A stretch of 64,000 bases of DNA. Source: Zanthoxylum bungeanum. Taxonomy: Eukaryota; Streptophyta; Magnoliopsida; Sapindales; Rutaceae. The position numbers and the translations under genes are program-made. The notes under the pieces were generated by a model that was not told where the DNA came from, searched no databases, and worked only from the letters and a program-made list of their open reading frames with translations. How positions within the stretch are numbered: position 1 is the stretch's first letter; each line of letters begins with the position of its first letter. Shown in pieces: positions 33,518 through 44,164 of this stretch. The stretch lies in NCBI GenBank assembly GCA_019454045.1, contig SKCR01051194.1, positions 1-64,000 on the forward strand, in the 5' to 3' direction.

Positions 33518-35481
33518 TGTAGAAACAGAAATCGACAATGCTGCTCCAGGCTCGCGGCCTAGTCGGAAGTACGGAGTAGCCTACAGGAGACTAAACCGGA
33601 GAATAATAGAGTCGCTACCCAGTGTGAGCTGGGAAAATGATTTAAGGCCGTATTCACCCCTCGCAAGGGAAGACCTCAAACCGTTGGGTTCGGAATGGTC
33701 CCTTACTTATGCCACTTGTAATGAAAAGATTTATGCAATAATTTAACCAAGTCTACTCAACCTACATACGCGAGAACAACCTACATCTAAGCTTGCATAC
33801 AACCTATGTCTAAGTTCGCATGCATAAAAGTAAAACCTATATATAAGTTTGCATGCATAAAAGTAAGTCGACATAACAACAAGCACGCAATCCATGATCG
33901 CATTAAACTAATATATGTGGAAACATAAATAAACAACAATTATCTAAGCATAGAAATTAAAGAGAGATGATCAAATTTCTAACATAAAGAAAATAACTAA
34001 ATCATGCGTTAAAATAACATATTATTCCTAAAGAACAACGGATAAACACAAGATTGGATAAAACGAAATATGTGTTTTCCTCAAGCGGTACGTGGAGTTG
34101 TATCCCAAGTACATACCGCACTACCGTCCATTTGGATTCGGCTACAGAATTTACGTCTGGGTTTCCATCCGATATACCGTGAGAGTCGACACAAAATCAT
34201 TCATCCAATGGTCACAACATGCATAAATCAAAGATACACATGCAAATAAATAACAATAAATAATAAGAAAAAGAACGGGAATAGAAAAAAAGGTGCCCTC
34301 AAGTCTAACCTCTTAAGTCATCTCTTGGAAGTGCGTTACGAGGTTGTTGGAAGGATTGATGCTCCGTAACTTTTCCGATTTACTGGTTCGTTGTTTTCCT
34401 TGGTTGCCTCGCTTTTTGGGCTGCTGTTTTCTCTATTTTGGGCTGCTATGTTATTTTTACTATTTTTATTGCGGTTTTTGGTGATTTTGTGACTCTTTTA
34501 GAGTGCAGTTTTTTTTTTTTTGTGGTTTAAGGGTTGTTTTAGAGTGCAGTTTTTACGATTTAGGAGTGCAGTTTGGGGGCTGTTTGGGCGGTATTTAGGG
34601 GGCCGTTCAGGACTGTTGGGCAGTATTTAGGGGCTGTTCAGGGACTATTTGGGTGGTATTTAAGGGGCGTTTTGGGGATTATTTTACGGTGGTTTAAGGG
34701 CTGATTTGGGGACTATTTTACGGTGGTTTAGAGGCTGATTTTGGTGTGAATTTGGGGTGCTTTTCTGGTTGTGTTTTGCAGTAATATGGAGGGCTTTTTA
34801 GTGTTGCTTCTCACGGCAATGTGAATGGGGTTTTTTGCTTTGCTGGGGCATGAATGTTAGGGCCTCTAAGGTTGGGTTAGACTTATTTTTATAGGAGAGG
34901 TTTGAGGTTTGTCCTTGTACGGGAAGGGAATGAATATTGTGTAATTATGGGGATATCTCTAATTAGTTTGTTATAAGGAAAAATCTATTTAATTAGGGAA
35001 TTGTTTTAGTTTAGGCATGTGATTTAATTTAGGTAGGAATGTGATTTATGAGATTTGATTGATTTTCTTAATTCGGGAAAGTGATTTAATTTGATTCTTT
35101 AATTCGGGAAGGTGATTTATTTGGATTTCAAGTGATTTATTTGGATTTCAACATGTGTTTAATATATGGATTTTTTATTTTGGAGGGGATGGGCGTGAAT
35201 GTGGTCCTTTTGGGCGTGTGCTTGGGTTCATTTGGTAGTGTGTGGCTTGGTGGTGTGTGGGCTTGGTGTGTGGCTTGTGGGAGTTTGGTCCGAGGATGAA
35301 TTTTAAAACAGAGATCTAACGAGCAAACTCGAAGCTAAGAAAACGAATTAAGTCCAACGAGGTATTGATTTCTGACTTTTCCCTTCCGATGTCTGTTTCC
35401 CACAACTTCCAAAACTTAAAAATTAGTACCTCCATACGAGGCTCATCATCGGGACTTATATGCAAAAATGCAGTGCCTACA
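33518..35481 (-). repeat. Solo LTR of the element C family
   Basis: 1,964 bp between TGTAGAAAC and CCTACA, almost the length of the C 5' LTR (1,960 bp). It has one 105-bp module (34074-34180) and TATAAAAA at 34886-34893 (minus). No interior or second LTR is present, so it reflects LTR-LTR recombination after insertion into the D 5' LTR. Confidence 0.88.
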
Positions 35482-35486
35482 AAGGC
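35482..35486. repeat. Target duplication of solo LTR, right (AAGGC)
   Basis: Partner of 33513-33517. Resumes D LTR sequence (GCATGGGCTTGTGTGTG). Confidence 0.78.
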
Positions 35487-36551
35487 AGCATGGGCTTGTG
35501 TGTGTTTCTGGTTATTGGGGGTGTGCTTTGTTTTTCACGTTGTTTGGCTATGTTGTTGTGCTCGTAAGTGGCTTTAGTGTGTCGGTGCTAAGATCTGCAG
35601 TTGTGCTTTGTATTTTTGTGTTTTGAGTGAAGGGCCAAGTGTCTTTATTTTGTCTATTTTTCCTAGAGCCGGTGGCGTGGGTTATTGATGGATTTGTTCA
35701 CGTGAAGCTTATGGTTGGCCACATATTGAGTGCGTGGTCCGTAGAGTTTATTCACGTTAAGGTTTTTGTGTTTTGTCGTGAGGAGAGATTCCAGACGTGT
35801 CTTTGTTTTTGTTTATTCTTGTCAGTGCACATAGGGTTGAAGGGTTTAGGGTTGTTGAGTGTGAAGGATAGGCAAGAAGGTTCGTTTAGGGTTTATTTTA
35901 TTGTTTCAGAAAGAGAGGTGAGAGAGAGAGAGATGGTTGCCGTGTGTAGTGTGTGCTTGGGAGAGGAGTGTCTAGGGTTCTTCTTTGTTTTATTTTTGAT
36001 GTGGCCGAGAGAGAATGTGAGCTTAGAGAGAGGATTAGCTTTTTTAGGGTTTTTTCTTTTTAGGTGATGTCGTGAATCCCTAAGGGAAAAAAGAGAGGCG
36101 GAAGACATAGAGTGATTAGGTTTTTTTGTTTGGTTTTGAAAGAGAGGCCAAGGAAGAGACCTAAGGTTTGGAAAATGTCATCTTTTATTATGGTGCATGC
36201 TAGGGTTTCTTTGTGTGCCCATGGCTTGAAAAGGGAACAACTCAAGCAAATATGAGGTGTACTTAATTAATTTATTTAAGGAAAGAATATTGTGCATTTT
36301 TTGGTGGGGGAATATCTTTAATTTGAAAGGTATTTATTTAGATTTTAACATGTGTTAAATGTGATTTGAATACTTGGATTGGGCTTGGGCGGAATGGGCT
36401 TAGAAGGGCTGGATGGGTGTGTGAGGCATGTAGGCTTTTACGGGTTGCGGGGATTTTGGGCCGAGGCTAACGTTTAAATACATGAATTGACTAAGTGAAC
36501 CCCGAGCTAAAATAGTGAGTTTAAATTTGACAAGGTATTTATTTTTCTGAA

Positions 36552-37556
36552 TACTGTTTTAAGGTGATGTTGGGCTGCTATTTAGGGGCGTGTTTGCTAC
36601 TGTTTTTAGGGCGTGTTTGCTACTGTTTAGGGGTGTGTTTGCTACTATTTTTGGGGCGTGTTTGCTGCTATTTTTGGGTTGAAAGATGCGGCAAAGGGCA
36701 GTGTATTTGGTGATGTTTTCGTGAATGGGGAATGGGGGTGATTCACGGCTATGGAGGGAAGAGATGAAGAGAAATTTTTTGTGTTGTTTCTTGACTTGGG
36801 CGTGAGAGTGCTAAGGTATTTGGGCGTGTGTTTCAATTGTCTGAAAGGGGGGATGGCTTGGTTTTGGGTTGTTTATATAGAGAATGGCTAGAGTTTCCCC
36901 TTGTCTCACAAGGATGGATTGGATTTGGTGTCAAACAAGGAAAGGATTTGATTGATTGGGGGACAAAATTTTGCTAATTAAGAGGATTGTATATTTGATT
37001 TGTTTTGTTTAGGCATGATATTTGTTAAGTTAGGCATATAATTTTTTTGTTTATGAAATTAGGATTTGTGATTTATCTTAATTAGGTATGATTTTATTTA
37101 AAATTTTGTTTAATTTGGTAAATGGTTTAATTATTTTATTTAATTTAATTACATTATCTAATTAATATTTAATTTAATATTTGATTTAATTTGGATGTAA
37201 TTTAGGGCTATATGGGCGTGGGCTTGGTGATGGTGGGCGTGGGCTTGGTGATGATGGGTTAGGTTTTGTGTTAGCTTGGTGAGTGGGCTTGATGTGTGTG
37301 GGCTAAATGTGTGTGGGCTAGATGTGTGTGGGCCAAGGTTAGGTGTTTTGTGGGGGGTTTTGGGCCGAGCATAATTTTTAAAACGGAAATCCAACAAGTA
37401 ACCCGAAGCTAAACTAGCGAACTTAATCCGACTATGAGTCAATTCTTGACTCCTCCCTTCCGACATCTGTTTCCCACGGTTTCCGCAACTTAAAAGGTAG
37501 TTGTCTCCAAATGAGACTCCTCATCGGGTTTCACATGCAAAAATACAATGCCTACA
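36552..37556 (-). repeat. 3' LTR fragment of E1
   Basis: The U3 start of an E-type LTR, ending CCTACA at 37556 and matching the right end of the E2 LTR (about 54800-55959). It contains a TATATAAA box at 36872-36879 (minus). The remaining 2.3 kb or so of the LTR is lost at the junction with D. Confidence 0.82.
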
Positions 37557-37573
37557 ATCGCCCCCACTTTGAT
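37557..37573 (-). promoter_or_regulatory. Polypurine tract of E1
   Basis: The minus strand reads ATCAAAGTGGGGGCGAT beside the 3' LTR. Confidence 0.82.
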
Positions 37574-37675
37574 GGGAATTGTTCAGTATGTGACTTTGAA
37601 CAATCCTATCAAAGTTATGCAATGCATTTTAACTTACCTGGCTCACCTACTGCCTCGAGCTGAGTTGATGCTGCA

Positions 37676-38050
37676 GTGGGCCTCGATCCTGGGACGCATC
37701 GCAATACCGTTGACCAAATATGGGCCTCGACCTTGGGACGCATCCCCAAAACTATTGCTGTAGGGGACCAATGACCCTGGGACGCATCCCGATAACAGCA
37801 ACCGACAACGGAGGCCTCGACCCTGGAACGTATCCCGATAACATTGCCATTGTGGGTCACGATCCTGGGATGCATCCCGAAATGGCTGGTGATATGGGTT
37901 ATAACCCTGGGACGCATCCCCAAAACTGCTGATGTGGGCCTCGCCCCCTAGGACTCATCCCCTAAACTGCTGATGTGGGCCTCGCCCCTTGGGAATCATC
38001 CCCAAAACTGCTGATGTGGGCCTCGCCCCCTGGGACTCATCCCCAAAACT
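37676..38050 (-). repeat. Tandem array of nine 41-47-bp units in E1 3'UTR
   Basis: Units carry CTGGGACGCATCCC or variants and TGGGCCTCG. Each has a small GGGA...TCCC inverted repeat. Same family as the three units in element C. The 100 bp between array and PPT is ordinary Tat 3' end, and 38051-38239 is the post-integrase spacer. Confidence 0.88.
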
Positions 38051-38239
38051 AAAACTGTACTGATGCCGCTTTTAATTGGCTCATCTTTGCCGCTTTCTCT
38101 TTTCTTCTTCGGACCTGTGAACACAAAAACAAACAAACACGAAGAGAATACAAGGTATGTTACGTGTATGCATTCATGAATGATTTCCTTATTCTGTTGG
38201 GTTAGGTCTTCTGTCAGCTCCATTGGTGACTGCTCGGTC

Positions 38240-39393
38240 TTCTCTCCCTCAGGTAAAATATTGCTTCAATCTGTCTATGTTGATCGGCTCGGTGAACTCA
38301 TTCCCTTCCAAGTCTGACAGTCTCACTGCTCCATTTCCCATTACCTTCTGCACTATGTAAGAACTTTCCCAGTTAGGTCTAACTTTCCTCTCGAATCTGT
38401 CATCGACTGCCTCGACTACTTAAGTACCAAATCACACTTTTGATCTTAGTAGGGCGCACCTTCTTGTTGAATGCTCGGGCTAATCTCTTCTGATACAACT
38501 GCATGTGATGTAACGACCTCATTCTCTTCTCATCTAACAGTGCTAACTGGTCCAACCTCTGTGCGGCCCATTCTGATTTCGGTAACTCTGTCTATGATGA
38601 TACCCTCATAGACTGTATTTCCACTTCCACTGGCATTACTGCTTCCATTCCATAAACTAAAAAGTAAGGTGTGGCCCCTGTCGCTGTTCTCATTGATGTT
38701 CTGTACCCCCACAAGGCATACGGTAATTCATCGGCCCAGTCTCTGTAGTTATCTGTCATATTGGCTAACATTCTTTTTATGGTCTTGTTGGCTGCCTCAA
38801 CTGCCCCATTTTCCTCCGGTCTGTACGGGATGACTTGTGATGGCCTATCCCGTATTTCTGTAGCATTGCCTTCGTCTCTCTTTGAAACCGAACTCCGTTG
38901 TCCGTCACTACATGATGCGGCATACCGTACTGACATATGAGATTCCGAGCTATAAACTTTGCCATCTGCTTCGCTGTAACATTGCGGAATGACTCGGCTT
39001 CCACCCACTTTGAGAAGTAATCTACTGCCACTACTATGAAGCGATGCTCATTCAATGCATTCGGTTGAATCTCTCTGGTCATATCAATTCCCCATGCTGT
39101 GAAAGGCCACGGTTCTGACAACTTGTGCAACTTCGTGTGCGGCAAATGATTCAAATTACCATGTGCTTGACAATCATGACAGTGCTTTACCATCTTGGCT
39201 CAGTCTATCTCCATGGTTGACCAGTAAAAACCTTGTCTCACTATCTTGCGAGACAGATTCAACCCATTCATGTGCAAACCACATATCCGGAGAGTACTTC
39301 TTCCATTACCTGCTGAGCCTCTTCCTTTCTCAAATATTTCAACTGAATATCATTTGCTTGCCTCTTGTACAGTTCCCCTTTCAAAATCACATA
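38240..39393 (-). pseudogene. INT: Integrase pseudogene (E1)
   Basis: It would insert the element cDNA. The zinc-binding part includes CHDCQAHGN. The catalytic triad is still readable: Asp in WGIDMTREI, Asp in VTDNGVRF, Glu in NGAVEAANKTIKRM. The first two lie in 38777-39193 and the third in 38592-39008, with a frameshift between. The N-terminal HHCC segment has stops near 39200-39290, and the C-terminal part is broken after about 38592. Confidence 0.88.
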
Positions 39394-40060
39394 TTAGGAA
39401 GCTAACTTCTGAATGACTACTTTATCTTTTCTGCCTGCTTCCTTTGAGAGTTCCTCGTGTTCCAGATACCCCTGAATGTCATGATACCAAGGTTTACCAT
39501 CATCGATCTCCACTTCCAAGACTCTTTCTATTTCATAAATAGGTCTTCTTACCGTTGTCAGTACCAACGGTCTCATTACTAACTTCTCTGGATTTTCCCA
39601 AGTTGCAATGAGTGTAGCCAATGCATCTGCCATCTGATTCTCTTCTCTCGGCAAGTGCTAAAACTTACAATCGGAGATAACCTGCGCCATCCTTCTGAGG
39701 TGAAACAGGTAAGGTTTCAACCGTTCTTCTTTCAATTCCCATTCTCCTCACATCTGCTGGACTACCAACATAGAGTCTCCGTAGACTTCCACACTCTCAG
39801 CCTTCAAGGCTATCAATGCAGTTAAACCAAAAGCACACGCTTCGTACTCATCTATGTTGTTAGTTACTCTGAATGTCAACCTTTTGGCCAAAGGCAAGGT
39901 CTCTCCTTCGGGGGTCACTATCACGATCCCAATTCCTGCTCCCTTGTAATTCACTGCTCCGTCAAAATACATTTTCCATCTCTGGACTGTTATTACCTGG
40001 ATCTCTTCATCTGGAAATTCAAACTTATACTGATCCCCCTCAATAGGTTGCAATGCGAAA
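39394..40060 (-). pseudogene. aRH: Archaeal-type second RNase H (E1)
   Basis: The catalytic segment WKMYFDGAVNYKGAGIGIVI is open and keeps the Asp that C has lost, followed by EYEACAFGL, VYGDSMLVVQQM and then a TGA at 39745-39747. The C-terminal part (39394-39654) continues NQMADALATL and on toward integrase. Its presence places E1 in the Tat/Ogre/Retand group. Confidence 0.85.
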
Positions 40061-40490
40061 AACTCTGCCACTACTCGCCCTTTGATCATTTTGGAAGTGA
40101 GGTACTCGATGTCAAACTCTATCAGTAACACTAACCATATACCTAATTCCCCACTAGCGACGGTACTGAATGCAGATACTTTAGAGGATTCTCCTTTGCC
40201 ACTACCTAGATCTTGTAAGACTGAAAATAATGTCGTAATTTTCTGGAAGCCCATACCACTGCAAGACAGATCTTCTATACTTATTGATAACGAGCCTCAT
40301 ACGGGAGTATCTTCTTACTCAGATAATAAACTGCGTGCTCCACCCCTGTCTCATCTGCCTGTACCATCATTGCCCCCAGTGCCTCTGATTCTATGGCCAA
40401 ATACAATATCAAGGGTCAGCCTGGACTTGGAGGCTTCAATACATGAGGCTTTACCAAGTACTCTCTGATCTTGTCAAAGGCTGCTTGACA
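40061..40490 (-). pseudogene. RH: RNase H pseudogene (E1)
   Basis: Recognisable pieces are KPHVLKPPSPG, AIESEALGAMMVQADETGVE, AVYYLSKKILPYEARYQ, a stop, and KICLAVVWASRKLRHYFQSYKI, then a stop. Two of these stops fall at the same codons as in element C. Confidence 0.8.
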
Positions 40491-41486
40491 CTAATCATTC
40501 CATTTCACTGGCTGGTATTTCCTCAACAGTTTGAAGATAGGCTCACATACTGACGTCAACTTGGTGATGAACCGACTGATGTACTGAATCTTCCCCAGGA
40601 ATGCTCTGACCTCCTTCTCGGTTTTTGGTGCTGGCATTTCTGTGATTGCTTTGATATTTTCATAGTCTACCTCTATTCCTCCCATTCCCACTGTATGGCC
40701 AAGTAATTTTTCGGATGTCACTCCAAACACACAATTCTTAGGATTCAGCCGCAAGTTGTACTTATCGACCCTCTGAAGGAACTTCTCCAATGCTTCTGTG
40801 TGCCCGATTCTTGTCTCTGATTTCACTATCATGTCATCCACAAACACTTCAATCCCTTTGTGCATCAAATCATGAAATAATGTAGTGGCCATCCGTTGAT
40901 AAATAGCTTCTGCATTCTTGAGCCTAAATGGCATTACTTTGTGACAATAAGTACCCCACTCGGTAACAAAGGCAGTTTTGTGCTTGTCTTCCTCTGCCAT
41001 AGGAACCTGATTATACCCTGAGAAGCCATCAGCAAACGGGTACATGGCGGACAAAGTTGCGCTGTCAACCAATACATCTATATGCGGTAGAGGAGAATCA
41101 TCTTTCGGGCAAGCCTTGTTGAGATCTCTGTAGTCCACACACATTCTGACCTTCCCGTCTTTCTTCGGCACTGGCACAATATTTGCTAACCATTTAGGAT
41201 ACTTTACCACTTCCAGGAACCCCACATCTATCTGTTTCTTGACTTCTTCTCTAACTTTTTCAGCCCATTCTGGTCTCATCCGTCGGAGTTTCTGTTTCAC
41301 TGGCCTCATATTCGGATAAGTTGGTATTGTGTATTGGGCAATACTTCTGTCTACCCCAGGCATGTCCTCATAGGACCAAGCGAACACTTTGGCATATTTG
41401 ACCAATACTTCTTCTAATTTCTCCCTCTCCTCAGAGGTAACTTCTCTTGCAATCAGAATTTCCTTAGGGTTCTCAAATGTGCTCAA
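40491..41486 (-). CDS. RT: Reverse transcriptase, open fragment of 331 codons (E1)
   Basis: This is the longest open Tat RT in the window. Domains in order: linker end with SYEDMPGVDRSIAQYTIPTY (residues about 40-60), KQKLRRMRPEWAEKVREEVK, VPVPKKDGKVRMCVDYRDLN (about 105-125), FADGFSGYNQV, and FVDDMIVKS with the catalytic YxDD-type motif at 40833-40844, then LGHTVGMGGIEVD and FLGKIQYISRFITKLT. It is part of a Gag-Pol polyprotein, so its first Met is not a real start. All RT motifs are present. Confidence 0.9.
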   Translation of the reverse strand: MSTFENPKEILIAREVTSEEREKLEEVLVKYAKVFAWSYEDMPGVDRSIAQYTIPTYPNMRPVKQKLRRMRPEWAEKVREEVKKQIDVGFLEVVKYPKWLANIVPVPKKDGKVRMCVDYRDLNKACPKDDSPLPHIDVLVDSATLSAMYPFADGFSGYNQVPMAEEDKHKTAFVTEWGTYCHKVMPFRLKNAEAIYQRMATTLFHDLMHKGIEVFVDDMIVKSETRIGHTEALEKFLQRVDKYNLRLNPKNCVFGVTSEKLLGHTVGMGGIEVDYENIKAITEMPAPKTEKEVRAFLGKIQYISRFITKLTSVCEPIFKLLRKYQPVKWND

Positions 41487-41507
41487 GTTAAATGCAGTAG
41501 TTTTGGC

Positions 41508-42747
41508 CTAACTGATATCAAATATGTTTGATTCATGCAGAGCAAATGGAAATAACTCAGGCAAGTAAGCAAAAGAAACGTCTTTATTATTGGATAATGC
41601 GGAAGTACATTCAAATAAATCAGAAAGGTAAATGTCTTCATCACTCATAGACACGAATTCCTCTACAACCGGCTTCTTTTCAACCTCATTATTTTCCTCG
41701 AGAGTTAGGTTTTCCAGCTTCATCAGCTGTTCTTCCCACTTATCCCCTTCTTCCACAACTTCTTCGGTTAGCGGCTTATCTCCCAAAAACTGTTGGAAGA
41801 TCTCAAAACCAGGTACCACAATCCCATTAACCTCTATCAGCTCAGGTTCCCCCTGATATCCCATTGCTTTCACAAAACAATCCGCCAGTTTCAACTATTT
41901 CTTTTGACATTTGGCTTCTCATCATCAGACTTGTATCCCAAACCCCCCCGAGTAGTTTGACCTCTGAAGTTTGGAAATTTTGAGCCTTCACCCGGCTCGT
42001 ACTTCATTTTTTTCATGATCCCCCTAGGATCCACCCATTCTTCAAAAGTTGCTGACACCTGAAACCTCGTGAAAGGTTATATCTCCAAGGCAGCCACAGC
42101 ATTATCTACCTCAGCCCGGATATTGACAATGTCTCCCTCATATGGGAACTTAATCATCTGGTGCAAGGTGGAGGGCACGCCCCCAAGCTTATGAAACCAA
42201 GGCCTTCCCAACATTAAGGCAAAAGAGGCTGGGATATCCAGCACGGTGAACTCAACCTCGTCCTCAACAGGACCAACCTTGACCGCTGCTACAAATGTAC
42301 CCTCAACTCTTCGCTTATTGTCCTCATAAGCTTTGATAGTCAAATTAGAGGGATCTAGATCTGTTGCCTTCATACCCAACTTGGCCAAAATCTTCAATGG
42401 ACATACATTAATGGATGAGCCGTCATCCACCATCACACAAGAGGTCCTCTTACCTCTTACCTCAACTCTGATAAACAAGGGTCTATTATGATTTCTCCCC
42501 TCATCCAGGAGTTCTTCCTCAGAAAAAAGATATCTGCAGAGTTTCTTTTCGAACCGACCCAACAAACATTGCGGGGTTGGCGTCTTCTGGCACAACTATC
42601 TTACTTAAGGCGTCAACCATGGCCCGACTGTGCTCTTATGACGAACACAACAATTCCCAGATGCTAACTTGTGCCCGGGTCTTTTAAAATTGCCTCAGCA
42701 CTGTATCTCCCTCAGTAATCTCTGCACTCTCAACCATTCTCTACCAT
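41508..42747 (-). pseudogene. pro: Protease and protease-RT linker (E1)
   Basis: The protease region (42077-42595) reads SCVMVDDGSSINVCPLKIL, then FTVLDIPASFALMLGRPWFH. The linker (41508-41894) reads MGYQGEPELIEVNGIVVPGFE and the acidic YLSDLFECTSA segment. Stops separate these parts near 41895-42076. At 42747 the sequence stops exactly at an Athila LTR terminus. The intact equivalent in E2 continues ...TCGGTCAAGGC. Confidence 0.85.
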
Positions 42748-44152
42748 TGATTACACCCAAATATGACTCGCGGTTATCGCAGTACAGTTGGGGTGTCTAT
42801 TCCACAAAGAGATGGTTACATGAACTAATTCACTTAAACAAAAACGTTTAGCAATAACTGATTTTAAGAAAAGATTAAATTGCAATGGAAAATTAAAGAT
42901 TTCAAAAATCTTAAGAGATTTTAACAATGGTGAGAAAGAGCAAAGCGTCAGGGTCCCCTCTTGTACCTATTACTTATATTTCATTATTGATTCATTCAAT
43001 TACGCAATTGAGGATTTCACGTCCTAAATCCACAATTGGAAGATATTCAATTCTACACCAGTTTAAGTTCTAGGGTAATTGTCATTCAACCTTCTCTACG
43101 TTCACAACTCACAAGATTATCGTTACAACCTATCTAACGACGACAATATACCCTCGGGCAATACTACAGCATAAGATTAACTCGCAAAACAATCTTAATC
43201 AATCAAACCAATTTTACCAACAACACATAGAAGAAACATGACTGAATCTATATGTAAACTAATAAAACATAGTTCTCAAATAATCAAAGAATAAAGAGAT
43301 GAATAGAATAACAATTATATTAATCAAATAAGATCATCCATGAATCAAATAACAATAATACAAGAGTTTGGGTACAAGAGTTCGCCCTTAGCTTTGCGTA
43401 GGAGATTAGTTCCGTAAGCTAGATGAAGAAACAACAGAGATAGATGGGGAAATCATTGGATGAAGCATTGGTGCTGATCCCGAGAATCTGCATGGCTCTG
43501 ATTTCTCCTTTGTATTTATGTAACTAGCCTCCCTCTTGTTGTTGGATGAACTGTTATATTTATACTGGGGGCTGGGAGTCTTTGGGTATCATTAGGTATT
43601 ATAAAAACCCTAATAGTTAATTCCTGGAACGTGTCACCGCAGCGCCGTGGCCCTGGTTGAGTGGCGCCAAGGCGTCGAAGTCTCGGGAACTTTGTATGGG
43701 TGCGTGCAACTTAGGGGGGCGCCCTTGAATTTGGTTGATTAGGCGCCATGGCGGCTTTGGTAAATGTGGGCGCCAATGCGCCATTTACTTTAGGCAAGTG
43801 GCACCATAGCGCCCACTTCCTTATTTAAGTGGCGCCATGGCGCCACTTACTTGTAATTGATGGGCGCCATGGCGCCCATCCCTCTGGAAATTGTATGGGA
43901 TGGTGGCGCTACGGCGCCTATGCTCCTGTACTCGTTCTGTCTTCCTAAAAGTTCCCAAAATACTTGTAAATATTCCCGGATCCATGTATTAATATTCCTA
44001 CAAATAAAAATCATTAAATTAGTGTAAATAATAAATATTTTTAAATAATAGAACAATACAAATTATGTACTAAAATAAAAAAAATATAACTAAATACTTA
44101 ACAATAAACCTAGATAAGTGATGTTTCAAAGTACATTTTCATGCACTTATCA
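42748..44152 (-). repeat. 3' LTR of Athila fragment H
   Basis: 1,405 bp from TGATTACACC to GCACTTATCA, with TGAT/ATCA terminal inverted repeats. It includes a GC-rich palindrome cluster at 43630-43930. A diverged partial copy of the same LTR family is at 61104-62210. Confidence 0.85.
43630..43930. repeat. GC-rich palindrome cluster (GGCGCCATGGCGCC) in Athila LTR
   Basis: Two perfect palindromes of 24 bp (43826-43849) and 22 bp (43859-43880) share the core GGCGCCATGGCGCC. Degenerate copies lie near 43673, 43743, 43768 and 43800. The surrounding LTR is AT-rich. Confidence 0.9.
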
Positions 44153-44164
44153 CAACCCCCAACC
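44153..44164 (-). promoter_or_regulatory. Polypurine tract of Athila fragment H
   Basis: The minus strand reads GGTTGGGGGTTG directly before the LTR. A 7-bp stem hairpin (44171-44187, loop TCC) lies just upstream of it. Confidence 0.8.

Larger units (their letters stand above)
24491..36551 (-). mobile_element. Element D: two-LTR Tat element with gag only (TR-GAG-like)
   Basis: In sense order: 5' LTR (truncated at its start and holding a nested solo LTR), PBS, about 1.1 kb leader, gag, spacer, hairpin array, PPT, 3' LTR. The cis-acting parts are all present, but protease, RT, both RNase H domains and integrase are absent. The internal region is only about 3.6 kb against about 8.4 kb in C. It would need enzymes from C/E-type elements. 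Confidence 0.85.
31369..36551 (-). repeat. 5' LTR of element D with nested solo LTR
   Basis: LTR segments 31369-33517 and 35487-36551 flank the solo LTR and its duplication. Together they align with 24491 to about 27640. The last 110 bp or so (the U3 start) are missing at 36551, where E1 LTR sequence begins. Two 105-bp modules (32046-32150, 32996-33100) flank the 236-bp repeats. Confidence 0.85.
36552..42747 (-). mobile_element. E1: 3' half of an autonomous-type Tat element
   Basis: In sense order: protease (truncated on its 5' side by the Athila LTR at 42748), linker, RT, RNase H, archaeal RNase H, integrase, tandem array, PPT, and the first kilobase of the 3' LTR. It duplicates regions also present in E2, so E1 and E2 are not simply one element split by the Athila insertion. 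Confidence 0.85.

Noticed and set aside
37158..37466. His/Pro/Thr repeat protein frame
   Set aside because: It comes from GGGCGTGGGCTTGG-type repeats of the E1 LTR U3 read in antisense.
38080..38240. Separate small membrane protein (VTYLVFSSCLFVFVFTG)
   Set aside because: It is the readthrough after integrase in E1, in sequence that is non-coding in C, B and D.
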